From: Lophium mytilinum
Taxonomy: Eukaryota > Ascomycota > Dothideomycetes > Mytilinidiales > Mytilinidiaceae
Direction: 5' to 3'
NCBI GenBank assembly: GCA_010093605.1
Contig: MU004199.1
Span: 503,609-567,608 of the forward strand
Length of the DNA: 64,000 nucleotides
In this document: piece by piece, positions 23,807 to 33,470 of the stretch
How positions within the stretch are numbered: position 1 is the stretch's first letter
How the letters are laid out: every line of letters begins with the position of its first letter
Notes under the pieces: model-generated
The model's input: the letters and a program-made list of their open reading frames with translations, nothing else
Told to the model about the DNA's origin: nothing
Databases searched by the model: none
Made by a program: the position numbers and the translations under genes

Positions 23807-24060
23807 CTACTTCTTTCGCCGCGTGCGACGAACAGCCTCGTTCTCGTTTTCATCCGAGTCCGTATCTTCCAATTGCCTCTTCTTGCCCGGCCAGTGTCGA
23901 CCTCCTTCGTCGTATGGAGGGATCCCGTTCTCCCTGTCATACCGCCGGTGGTTGTCATGGTCCTCGAAGTCGTTCTCGCCGACCCACTGCGTCTCTTCCG
24001 GAACTTCCAATACTGGTCACCCTCCCATGAGACCATGTACTGCATTGTATCGTCTTGAAA
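23807..24060 (-). pseudogene. Decayed second copy of the chromo-like C-terminal module
   Basis: Directly downstream of the stop of the RING/chromo-like gene, the minus strand encodes a second version of that protein's last 100 or so residues. The upper part reads YMVSWEGDQYW in one frame. The lower part reads EVPEETQWVGENDFEDHDNH then YDRENGIPPYDEGGRHW in a frame one base away, and ends with a KK-type basic tail. The parent copy reads YKVRWEGHEHWDV, RWVPEEDF and YDHAHGIPPYRRGGRRW. One base appears to be missing near 24008, and stop codons separate it from the main frame, so it is most likely a relic of a tandem duplication rather than an alternative C-terminus. Confidence 0.7.
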
Positions 24061-24082
24061 ATGCCTATGTCCACTTATCTGT

Positions 24083-25207
24083 CTACGGGCCGTTTCGCAA
24101 CCGTTTAGACCGCCGATAAACCTCCTCTTCGTCGGAGGAGTCGTCGTCGTCACGTACTTTCCGCTTCTTCATTGCCGTGCCAGTAGGTGCCTTCTTCGCC
24201 AGATCCGCCCCTTGAATAGCCCATCGCCGACCCCCACGGCGGTACGGTGGAATCCCATGTGCATGATCGTATTGTTCATGCATATCGTGACTGGCGAAAT
24301 CTTCCTCTGGCACCCAACGCTGCTCCTCAGACACATCCCAATGCTCGTGGCCTTCCCATCGAACCTTGTAGGTCACTGTTCCATCGCCATTCCGACGATA
24401 TCCTACAATTGACCTCACGGCCCAGACCACATCATCCGTGCCGTCTTTAACCTCGTAGCCCTCCTGGATATGGTTGTGCCCCTCATGGGAGAACTCCTCC
24501 AGCATCTCAGTCGCCCACTCACGGATACACTGGGTAATCCATGGAATCCCTCCCCTGCTGTCCAGCTCCCCGTCCTCGACAACATCCAAAGACCACGTAA
24601 ACCGCTTGGCTGGGCCCGTGTGCGGAATCATCTTGAACATACCCCATCCCAGTTCTCGACGAACCTTCCTCCTGTCGTACGCGCCCAGCATGGGATCCAT
24701 CATCCTAGCAAAGGCAGCAGGCGGGTGAAACTGCCTATCGTACTCCCTAAGCTTCCACTGAAACTCATCAAGGAGCTTAGTCTTCGCACCATTGGCGATA
24801 CCAAACAGCTTCTTGTCGTCGGCAGCCAGCTCGTCCAATTTCTCCTTGAAGGCCCGGAACATCTCGCTCGCGTGCACCACGATGACGGTGTGAGATCGCT
24901 CGCCGCGACGTCGGTCCCAGCGACGACACTTTGAGCAGGTTCGGGGCTGATTAGGCGGGAGTACGTCCCGGTACGGGCAGGTATTTCGTTCCCTGAGCCA
25001 TTCGGAAATGCAGTCTTTTCCGAATATGTGGCCGCAGGCAAGCCGGACCGGGATCTCGAGATCGCCGTGTTCGTTCTTGGTATAATAGACGTGGTCACAT
25101 ATATCGCAAGCGTCTTCCGGTTGGAGGCTCGCAGCACTTACTTGCTGGAAGTAGTGCGGGCATCTCGGAGTGGTGGGGTTGGCCTTGGGGGCCGCACGCC
25201 GTGCCAT
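24083..25207 (-). CDS. Degenerate RING plus chromo-like domain protein
   Basis: Single-exon gene of 374 residues, probably nuclear or cytosolic. Residues 34-80 form a RING-like module: Cys34, Cys37, Cys58, His60, Cys66 and Cys77 are present, but the fifth ligand position is Gly (CGHIFGKDC) and the eighth is Arg80 (CPYR instead of CPxC). Ubiquitin-ligase activity is therefore uncertain, although a nearby CSKC pair could substitute. The middle is helical and unclassified. The C-terminal part carries a chromo-like strand pattern (YKVRWEGHEHWDV) and a conserved YDHAHGIPPYRRGG motif, then a basic/acidic tail resembling a nuclear localisation signal (KKRKVRDDDDSSDEEE). A broken copy of this C-terminal module follows immediately downstream. 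Confidence 0.75.
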   Translation of the reverse strand: MARRAAPKANPTTPRCPHYFQQVSAASLQPEDACDICDHVYYTKNEHGDLEIPVRLACGHIFGKDCISEWLRERNTCPYRDVLPPNQPRTCSKCRRWDRRRGERSHTVIVVHASEMFRAFKEKLDELAADDKKLFGIANGAKTKLLDEFQWKLREYDRQFHPPAAFARMMDPMLGAYDRRKVRRELGWGMFKMIPHTGPAKRFTWSLDVVEDGELDSRGGIPWITQCIREWATEMLEEFSHEGHNHIQEGYEVKDGTDDVVWAVRSIVGYRRNGDGTVTYKVRWEGHEHWDVSEEQRWVPEEDFASHDMHEQYDHAHGIPPYRRGGRRWAIQGADLAKKAPTGTAMKKRKVRDDDDSSDEEEVYRRSKRLRNGP

Positions 25208-26166
25208 GGTGGCGATGTCGACTTGAGAAAGAGGTGTTCAGGGGTTGTGTAGACCAAGATTGAAGCCGATGGGGGTTGTGGGGTGGTTTGGCGGTGTGGT
25301 GCTTGTAGAGTCGGTGATGATGACACCGTCGACACTGGAGTGATCGGGTTTATATATGTAGACATTTGTGCAAGTCTTGAAAGTGAATGTACGAGCTGGC
25401 GAGGAGAGCCTGTTAAGCGTGAGAGTGAGACGTTGTAGACATGAATGCTTCCCACCTAACATTCACCTCTAGTCAAAGACCTTCTGGTCTGCAGCGTTCC
25501 GTCCTTCACGCCCTGCTTCGAAGTTATCAGTATGTCCACGGGGCCCCAAAAAGGGTTTCTAGACTGTCAAAACGCAGCAACGCTTGCCTTATTGGCCTAT
25601 TCCAAGGCCACTAGGTTTATTGCATTGGCATCGTTGATGTTAAGAATCGAAAGAGCTAACATATAAAATTAAAGATGTAGAATGTATACTATTGACTCAT
25701 TTAGAGAAGATGCAATATGAGACTGACGCAAAATGTGAGTCTAACATAAGTAGAAAGTGTGAACGTAGCTTTCAGAAATTGGGGAGATATATGAGAAGAT
25801 AGTTTGATGCTTCCCCCGGTCCCTATAGCAAGCCTTTACACAATCACTAAATCGATACGAAAGCTTGAATTAAAGACTGCAAACCAACGAAGTCATAACA
25901 GGTAGTACAATGTTCCAATGTGCAAGCAAGCATCTCCTTTCCCGTTCTTGGTAAAGCTAGGGCCGCCCCGTTGTCAAACACTACACAATTATAGGAGTAA
26001 CTACTGTTCCGTCTGTTCGGAGGCAAATAAAACATAGAAACTTCGCGTGATTCCCTGGGGAAGGTCTTCGTTTTAAGATGCCGCTGTCTTAAGACCATAG
26101 CTGTCCTAAGACCATACCATCTCAAGAACGTGACCACCTGCAGAATGACCCCGTCCCGAACCAACC
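25208..26166. other. Intergenic, gene-poor
   Basis: About 960 bp. 25600-25800 is AT-rich. The left arm of an imperfect inverted repeat lies at 26072-26129. No gene recognised. Confidence 0.55.
26072..26129 (-). repeat. Left arm of inverted repeat flanking the CmcJ-like gene
   Basis: The reverse complement of this segment aligns with 27695-27751, including the shared CTTAAGA and GCGGCATCTTA blocks. Within the arm, a short motif of type CTTAAGACCATAGCTG is itself repeated with variation. Arms are roughly three-quarters identical by eye. Confidence 0.5.
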
Positions 26167-27314
26167 CTAATAATCATAAAACACCAACGTCCTCACCTCA
26201 ATACTCTCCCTCGGCGCCTCCCCATTAAACTCAGAATCCTCGAACGCCGTATGCGGAACCCTCCTCGCGACACTTCCATCATCAATCGAGTCGAAACCTA
26301 TCTCATCATTAACACTACCATTCAACTCTCCCCCACAGTATCTCACTCCAGTAAAGCAGAACACTCACACTTGATAAACAACGGCTCATCCGGCCTCTGC
26401 CCAAACTTAAAGTACCACCGATGGCTCGGATTCGGCTTAACGACATACGTCTCGCCTGCACGATTCGGATAGATCAACGCCGCGCCAATAAGATCGCTAT
26501 CCGGGACAGTGTGCGCGTCCGCGAGCGCGAGGGGGTCGCGCGTGATCGTCTTGATGGGGCGCCAGACCTGCCAGCCGTCAGCACTTGCTCCCCTCGATTC
26601 CGCCGTCGAAGAGTATGTATGGAGGAAGGAAAGGGAACGGGAACAAGGCTCACGTTAATAATCTGAAACCTCTTCTTCAACAGCTCCTCCGCCTCATCGG
26701 GGAGATGATGAGCCACACGCCCCCGCGCCGCGCTGTACGACTGATCAATATGCACCCGCTTCCCTGGCCCGCGTTTGATTTCCTCGCCGGGGCCACCAGC
26801 GCGGTTGTCGGTGGGCGCGCGGCGGATGGTGTGGTCGAAGATGAAGACGCGGGTGGCGCCGGTGCTGTCTTTCAGCAGCTGTTCTACCTCTGGGTAGTAG
26901 TCTGCTATTATCTTCGCGTCATCGCGGAAATCTTTCTCCGCGCTCGAGTGCTTCACGTACTGGAACCCGTTTCCGTCGAGCGTGTACTTCTCCTCGTCGC
27001 CGGAGATGTCGTGGATTGTGGTAGAGACAGCGACGTGAGGACGATCGACATTGTCAACTTTGCTGTGGTTTGCTTACTCTCAGCTTGTCTTCCATATTTG
27101 AAGAGAATGATATGGGGGGAGAGGAGGGGAGAGTAACGCACCCAACGTAAATGGGAGCAGGAAGCGATCCATCACCGGGATCTTGGTAGTAGTTCAGCTC
27201 AGTGGCGACATTGTGCTTTGCGGGCTTGGTCGCGGGGGTGGCGGCTAGGGGTTCGATGACTTGGTCCAGCTTGGAGCTTGCAGGCGTGGCGTTGTGGATT
27301 GCTGCGGAAGCCAT
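26167..27314 (-). CDS. CmcJ/AsaB-like oxidoreductase (putative 2-oxoglutarate/iron family)
   Basis: Four exons (27314-27142, 27062-26654, 26567-26369, 26297-26167) join in frame to 303 residues, the usual size for the group annotated as CmcJ-like, AsaB-like or GA4-desaturase-like proteins. Typical features are the N-terminal ELNYYQDPGDGS segment, a TTIHDISGDEEKYTLDGNGF block, VFIFDHTIRR, the HIDQSY motif (candidate metal-binding His-x-Asp) and C-terminal YPNRAGETYVVKPNPSHRW followed by a CFDS strand. No signal peptide or membrane span. Such enzymes often sit in secondary-metabolite clusters, but no synthase gene is nearby, so the substrate is unknown. The gene is bracketed by an imperfect inverted repeat. 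Confidence 0.85.
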
Positions 27315-28263
27315 TGTGGTTTGTATACTATAACGGTTCGAGGGGTTTGAAATGTGTTCACGGAGTAATTGAAGAAATCCGAAAATGAGGTTGAGCCAAG
27401 AAGATAATTGAGCGTGTGTAGGTACGGAGTATGAAAGGTTTAAATACTAGATGTTTGCACCCCGCCTTACGCTGTTGACCCTTCTCCGCATTTCAAAAGG
27501 TGCGTTGATTGATAATGTACACGATCACGTTACTAGCACGCAATGCTTGCAGAATCCATGCCATTCAGACTTGTACCACAACTGCAGTCGCTTTGATCAT
27601 CTGTGCTTACTCTGGATCTTGTCCGCAGCCAATAAGTCTTGAGGTTGCTCTCACCACGGTAGGTTCTTACGACAGCAGCTTGCTAAGACGGCAGATTCTC
27701 AAGACGGCTATGGTATCGAGGCAGGCATAGGCTTAAGATGGCGGCATCTTACTCGTGGTACGAGCAGGGGGTTCAAGGGGTCAATTAGGAGCGTTGATTA
27801 GGGCCATGGTACAGTACTAGGTGAAGAAGCAAGACATTGTGTAAGGGGCAGGATGGCAAGGGCAAGGAACGCGGAGTAAATGGACAAGGAACGTGCGCAT
27901 AGCGCGAGGTCCTTGCGGAGTCAGGTGACAAGAATAGAGGTCGACATTTTGCTGCAACTGCGGTGCAGCAAGAGGCTGAGTTTTGCCGCCAGTCGTGATA
28001 GAGCTTTAGTGGGAGGGTTTTATGGGTCGATACCGTAACACATGTGGGGTGTATGTGACTGCAGTTCCATAGTTTAGAGGTTGACAGTCACATGACCCAA
28101 GAGCTTCACAAACGTGATGCTAGCAACACGTCCGAGACGGCAAATTTGCAGAAGGGTATCAAGAGGATTTAGCGACAGACTAAGTTCAATTTAAGCTATT
28201 ATGACCAGTCTAATCAATGCCCAGTGGACTAGTATTCCAGCCGTCACGTGATACCCAAATGTC
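27315..28263. other. Intergenic between CmcJ-like gene and ammonium transporter
   Basis: About 950 bp. Contains the right arm of the inverted repeat (27695-27751). The rest shows no gene. Confidence 0.55.
27695..27751 (+). repeat. Right arm of inverted repeat flanking the CmcJ-like gene
   Basis: Pairs with the reverse complement of 26072-26129. It is embedded in a slightly longer run of related CTAAGACGGCAGATTCTCAA-type motifs starting near 27660. Confidence 0.5.
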
Positions 28264-29667
28264 TCACGCCTGCTTCGCGGCCTTGCTTGCCTCCCCCGTC
28301 TCCGGTGTCCCAGCCTCAATATCAGTGAGCTTACGCGATGGCTCATGTCCGTGTAGCGTCAATCCGGTATGTGTGATGTCACCGAACGTGTATGCCGACT
28401 CGCCATGGATGGCATCGTCGCCAATCATGAGTTCCTCCTCTGTCATGCGCAGCGGGATGCGCAACACATACTTGATGAAGAGCATGATGGCGGAGGTCCA
28501 GAAGGCATTCCATCCAACAACGAAACAGATTCCGGCCACCTGCCAGCCCAGCTGGACACCATGACCCGTGATGGCACCGCCAGAGGAGACGCATGCGAAG
28601 GAAATGCAGCCCTTTGAGGTTGCGAAGATACCGGTGAGGAAGCCACCCAGCGCACCAGCAACAGCGTGGGTGTGGACAACGCCGAGGGTGTCGTCGACGA
28701 TTTCGAAGAGGCGGAATTTCTTGCCGACTATGTTCATCGAGACCCATGGGATGCTGCCGGAGCAGAGGCCGATGATGACCGCACCCCAACCTGCGACGAC
28801 ACCGGCGGCGGGGGTGATGGCGACAAGGCCGGTGATCATGCCTTGAACTGCTCCAATGACTGAAGGCTTCTTGTAAACAAGAACATCGAGGATCATCCAA
28901 GTCAAGAGACTCATTGAGGTGGTGATGTTGGTGTTAAGAACCGCGGCGCCTGCATCAGGACTTGCTGTGTATGGATCACCTCCGTTGAAGCCGTTCCAGC
29001 CGACCCAAAGGATACCCGCACCTGCAAGCATCATGAGGACGTTGTTAGGCACGAAGTTTTCGCGGTCGGATTTGAGGCGTGGCCCAATCCAGTATGCGCC
29101 GACAAAGCCAGCGGTACCAGAAGACAGGTGGATAACATAACCTCCGGAGTAATCGATAATGCCACGCTGGAACAGGAATCCGCCACCCCAAATGCTGAAG
29201 GCACCGACGGTGTACGACAGTGTCAACCACAAAGGAACAAAGAAAACCCAGGCTTTGAAGCTCATGCGGCCTAGGAAAGCCCCGGCCATGAGGATGACGG
29301 TGATGGCGGCGAAGCAAAACTGGAAGTATACCATGGTCGACATGGGATAGGCGGCGGTGATGGCTGCGGCGGGGAGGATAGCTTGCGTAAGCTCGTACTC
29401 CATGCTAACCACGGGACCAGGGACGCCCACGAATGGAAGCATTTGCTTTCCAAATGCTGCTTTGTATGCGTATAGAACCCAGCAAACGAGGACCATAGCG
29501 AACGCATACAAGCACATAAAAGCCGAGTTGATGACCCATTTCGTCTGGACCATGCCGCCATAGAGGATCATGAGGCCCGGGACGCTCTGTAGCGCGACCA
29601 AGCTCGCGGCGGTGAGCTGCCAGGCATTGTCACCATTGTTCAGCCAATCAGGCGCAGTGGCTGACAT
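28264..29667 (-). CDS. Ammonium transporter, Amt/MEP family
   Basis: Plasma-membrane ammonium permease. Single exon, 467 residues, normal length, with about 11 hydrophobic spans. The channel histidine pair is present: His180 in YVIHLSSG and His334 in [11 protein letters not shown]. Other hallmarks are [27 protein letters not shown] and the DDTLGV segment. The C-terminal tail is cytosolic and has the conserved [20 protein letters not shown] block used for regulation in fungal MEPs. The frame stays open to an ATG at 29745, but MSATAPDW at 29667 begins the conserved N-terminus and avoids an extra hydrophobic leader. GATA-type sites upstream suggest nitrogen-source control. Confidence 0.95.
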   Translation of the reverse strand: MSATAPDWLNNGDNAWQLTAASLVALQSVPGLMILYGGMVQTKWVINSAFMCLYAFAMVLVCWVLYAYKAAFGKQMLPFVGVPGPVVSMEYELTQAILPAAAITAAYPMSTMVYFQFCFAAITVILMAGAFLGRMSFKAWVFFVPLWLTLSYTVGAFSIWGGGFLFQRGIIDYSGGYVIHLSSGTAGFVGAYWIGPRLKSDRENFVPNNVLMMLAGAGILWVGWNGFNGGDPYTASPDAGAAVLNTNITTSMSLLTWMILDVLVYKKPSVIGAVQGMITGLVAITPAAGVVAGWGAVIIGLCSGSIPWVSMNIVGKKFRLFEIVDDTLGVVHTHAVAGALGGFLTGIFATSKGCISFACVSSGGAITGHGVQLGWQVAGICFVVGWNAFWTSAIMLFIKYVLRIPLRMTEEELMIGDDAIHGESAYTFGDITHTGLTLHGHEPSRKLTDIEAGTPETGEASKAAKQA

Positions 29668-29791
29668 GGTGAAGGAATTGGGCACGTGGAAAAAGAGAGA
29701 GAAGCTCAGAGGGAGGGGTTGGAGTCGGGGCAGAAAAGTTCTCAACTTCGAGGCTGTACCTGCTTTATAGCTACCGGGCTACGGCGCCCAC

Positions 29792-29801
29792 ATTGGCCAA
29801 T
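29792..29801. promoter_or_regulatory. Palindromic CCAAT-box site upstream of ammonium transporter
   Basis: ATTGGCCAAT contains CCAAT on both strands, about 125 bp upstream of the transporter ATG. Consistent with binding of the Hap/CCAAT complex; inferred from motif only. Confidence 0.45.
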
Positions 29802-29996
29802 AGTGACCCCCATGCGCTCGGTTGAAATTCCTACAAGAGGCTCTGAAAGCGGCGGGCGCTGCTGCGAGTGATCGTGCGGGCGTGCTCCCGGTGGTTCGAC
29901 GTTAAGGCGTAAAGCTACGGATGCAAACGACACTCCGGAGTAGCGCGGCCGGTTGGAAGCTTGCCGGGCTTGCCAAGCCAGTGAGCGTTCAGTCCG

Positions 29997-30225
29997 TTAT
30001 CTGTGGCTGGAGCTTATCTCTACGTCGAGCTGCCGGAATCCATTATTTGACGATATCCCCGCCTCGGCGGGAACCCCCAGACAAAGGGCCCAAGCCCGCG
30101 GGGCGTAGTGGTATGGAGGGCTTCTTGGCGGAAAACCCCTTGGCCAGAGGGGGATTTCAATGTGATCAGAAACGGAACATGCGTAAACGACATGCTGATC
30201 TGTACTATTGAAGGTGCTGAGATAA
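29997..30225 (-). promoter_or_regulatory. Cluster of GATA-factor (AreA-type) sites
   Basis: AGATAA cores occur at 29997-30002 and 30014-30019 (minus strand) and 30220-30225 (plus strand), 330-560 bp upstream of the transporter ATG. A fourth lies further away at 30787-30792. HGATAR sites in groups are the known target of AreA/NIT2 nitrogen regulators, which suits an ammonium permease. Confidence 0.5.
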
Positions 30226-31912
30226 GGGCGAGGGTGATGTACGACGTGTGCATGGGCACCCAGGCAGGTTGGCAGGGAGCGAACCGAACGAATCAAGCGG
30301 GGCCTGTGCTTCATTTCCCCAGCACCCCAGCTTACGATATTGCACGGTCTCTTGTAGCTGTTGGCTGCTCGCCGTCGCGCTCATTTCCGTGTAGCTTGAT
30401 TGTATTTGTAAAAGCATTCATGCCGCCGCCGTCATGATAGTGGAGCGTGGAGAGAGCGCTCGCTAGGTATACGGGGTCCAGATCCAGCGGTCATGCATAT
30501 GGGCGATGCCATCGAGGGCTCGCGACTTGATACGCCGAGCAAAGCGGTTGGCTGAAGCTAGAAACCGACTCGTTCGTATGACCCATTTGGGGTCCATTTT
30601 GGCGCGGAGCTAGAACGTGGAGTGCAGTGTTGTGGTTGGCGTCTGAAGGCTATCCTGCAAGTTCCCGCCCGCCTAACGACCGCGGACCTGGAAGTACCCA
30701 AGAACCAGGACGTGTGGACGCCATGGTGCGTTGCTAGTTCAGTAGAGATAGCCGCGGGCCCTAGAAATCATCAGTGTTACTCATGCAGATAAGAGCCGGT
30801 CCTGTGGTTGACGGTTCTTTGAGCCGTCATCGACATCATCTTGCCCTCGAATGTCTCGTCGAATGAGCCTTGCAAGGCTCATGAGATGTGGGAGCTTCCC
30901 CTAGACAGATACTTGACCCATACGAGAAATCGAGCAAGATCTCATGAATCTGCAACGGGGTTGATTCCGGAATGGTCAAGATTGTTCAGCATTGCCATGA
31001 ACCGTGGTGATGGGCGCCCATGTGATCGCGGGGCGCAGCTCCTGACTGGGAGGTGTGCAGCCTTATCCGGCGGATATGGTGGTACGAGAACTCATGTGTC
31101 AAAGCGGCCGGCGCTCGCTTAGCATTCAGGGTCTACAGACGTCGCAAATGGGATCAGCTCCTGGTCATAGTAGTGTCTTTGGAGACGAGGTATAGAAGAC
31201 TTACAAGAAATGGTCTTTCTAAGGCTGGGGATGGTCAACTTAAGGATTTCGTCCCAGCTTTACCAAGAGGGACGGATCGCTTGGCTTTCTTGGCAGTCTC
31301 CGCCATCGGACCCGCTCAAATGCACGTGCATCACGAGCCGGCGGGCGCCAACGGCCCGTTTCATTAATGATGTGACCGTAGTACTTTGCGAGATACACCA
31401 GGGGTTTGAGGTTTCAGACTTCCACAGTGACTTCAGGTGAATCCTTCGATGAAGTATTGTTAATGTTGCAGAACTGTACCATGTAATCCTCTTTCCCCTG
31501 AATCGCTGTTCTGCATTCCAGCCCATCAAACCAGTTCTACGGATGATTTGCAGCCCACTAGTAATTCAAAAGGCCCGAAGCCCTGGTTGAGGCTATGCGA
31601 TCCTGCGTCCTAATACATCCTAAGATCTGATTCTCACCTTTCAAGGTAGACGTCAATGGCGAATGCCCCTATTCAGATTCTAAAAAAGGGGTCGTAGGAT
31701 TTCTAGTGCTGAGGTAAGGAGCACTCCTCATAGTGGGCAGACCGAATAGGGACATAGGCTCCCTGGGCTTGTTCTCGGAGTGGGGTCTGGTGAAGGAGTC
31801 GTTGAATCGTAAAGTGTCTGCAAGCTTCGCCTCTCGCACTTTCCCATCTACCTAAAGATTGATCATCTCCAGTTCGACTCGATGTCACTCTGCTCCCATA
31901 CACACACCTACG

Positions 31913-32766
31913 ATGTCTTCCAGTGCTAACGAAAAGCCAACAATCGTCGTCGTCCAAGGTTCCTTCCAAACACCAGACGTCTACAAATCCCTTCGAGATG
32001 GTCTCGAGACCCTCGGCTATTCAACCATCCACCCCAACCTACCAAGTCTAACGAACCAAGACCACCCCGACTTCGCAAAGAAGAACATAATCGACGATGC
32101 TCTCGCAATCCGCGTTGAGCTGATCCGCCAGATCGAGTACGAGCGCAAGACCGTGGTCCTCGTAATGCACTCCTACGGCGGCCTCGTCGGAAGCGAAGCC
32201 GTGCCCGAAGAGCTCAGCTACACATACCGACAAGCGAGAGGACTACCAGGAGGCGTGGTCCACCTCTTCTACTTCAGCGCCTTTATTCTCGCGGAAGACC
32301 AGTCTGTTCTCGGCGTGTTTGGCGAGTCCACTAGAGAAGATATCAGGGTGAGTCTGTTCGCCGATCTTTCCCGTTGTTCCGCTAGTCCGCCACTATATAT
32401 ACTGACCACATCCCGTAGCCGGACGGCACCTATTGCATAAAGAACGCGGCTGAGGTTCTTTATAACGATCTTCCGGATGCCGACGCGAAGCTCTGGGAAT
32501 CGCGACTTGTCTACCAATCCTACGCCGTTAATAAGACGAAGCTCACACGCGCCGCATACCGCTACATCCCATCCACCTATCTCGTCTGTGAGAACGACAA
32601 AGCAGCGCCACCACAATATCAAGAAAGTTTCGCGGCAAGCGCGGGCGCAACAGTAAACAGGTGTGCTGCAGGACATTCTGCAATGTTAAGTCACACCGAC
32701 ATGCTCGCCAGCAAGATTGCAGCGGTTGCAGATAAAGCCATAAGCTCAGCAGTACCGAAATCCTAG
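31913..32766 (+). CDS. Alpha/beta-hydrolase (esterase-like)
   Basis: Two exons (31913-32347 and 32419-32766; phase 0) give 260 residues. The fold starts with TIVVVQGSFQTPDVYKSL. The nucleophile elbow is MHSYGG with Ser87, and Asp205 (CENDKAAPP) and His231 (AAGHSAM) complete a plausible triad. The family is the common fungal AB-hydrolase group related to salicylate-esterase/EstC-like proteins. No signal peptide, so cytosolic. Substrate unknown. It converges on the Nudix gene with only 12 bp between stop codons. Confidence 0.85.
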
Positions 32767-32778
32767 ACTGTGTCTTAT

Positions 32779-33470
32779 TCACAATCTGTACGCCGCTATG
32801 AGGTCGAAATCTGAAAATTGCCGAAACAAGTTCACGATAGGTAGAAAAAGATATTTCCCTTCCCAGGGTTCCGACACCTTTTCCGCTTCTGCTTGATCTC
32901 TGGCCCATTTCGCGACCTCGCTCCATTGTATCCATTGCCACATAGCGCACTTTTCAGGCTCCATTGCCTGCGATGGTATCAACATTAGTAATGATCGCAG
33001 ATTATCTACGAAATCTGGGTACAAGCAGGCACACGTACAATAGGTTCTCTGCTCTCCCCTACGATTGTAGCTCCCACAAAAACAGTCACGTAATGCCGTC
33101 CCGCCTCGGGCATATAGTCGTTCGTCGTCGCTAGGAGCTGCACGTGGCCGATCTCGAGCCCGGTTTCCTCGACCACCTCCCGTTTAGCGCAAGAGTCGAA
33201 GCTTTCGCCGTACTCGAAATGGCCGCCGGGTAGGGCCCATGTGCCTGGTAACGCCGAGTTATAAGCATAAATCGGTGGGCGGGTGCATTAATGTGAAGAC
33301 GGAAGCGATAGTTCCGGGGAAAACTTACCAGCACCATGGCTGCCCTGTCGCTGACCCATGATCACTCGCCCTTGGCTGTCTAGGATAATCACTGCGACGC
33401 CTATTTGCGGGCTTGGGCCCATAGTTGCGTGAGATGGCGCGCGGGTTGTTGAGACGGTAAAGATGTCCAT
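32779..33470 (-). CDS. Nudix hydrolase
   Basis: Three exons (33470-33329, 33244-33039, 32967-32779) give 178 residues. The Nudix box is complete: Gly55, Glu61 and REVVEETGL at 69-77, fitting GX5EX7REUXEEXGU. A C-terminal MEPEKCAMWQWIQW segment is typical of the dGTP/NTP-pyrophosphohydrolase-like fungal subgroup. The family hydrolyses nucleoside diphosphates linked to another moiety; the exact substrate cannot be read. Small, soluble, no targeting signal. Its 3' end is 12 bp from the end of the opposing hydrolase gene. Confidence 0.88.

Larger units (their letters stand above)
29668..31912. other. Long intergenic region; promoter of ammonium transporter at its left end
   Basis: About 2.2 kb between divergent genes. 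Near the transporter there is a palindromic ATTGGCCAAT and several AGATAA sites (listed separately). 30400-31850 contains only short unrelated frames. I see no transposon ends or RNA gene. Confidence 0.55.

Noticed and set aside
29668-29745. 26-residue extension of the ammonium transporter with hydrophobic character
   Set aside because: MEP proteins start close to the first span, as MSATAPDW does; the extension would add a leader not seen in the family.
30841-31440. Possible plus-strand gene upstream of the esterase-like gene
   Set aside because: Two overlapping frames without family signature, splice pattern or plausible start; composition like surrounding intergenic DNA.
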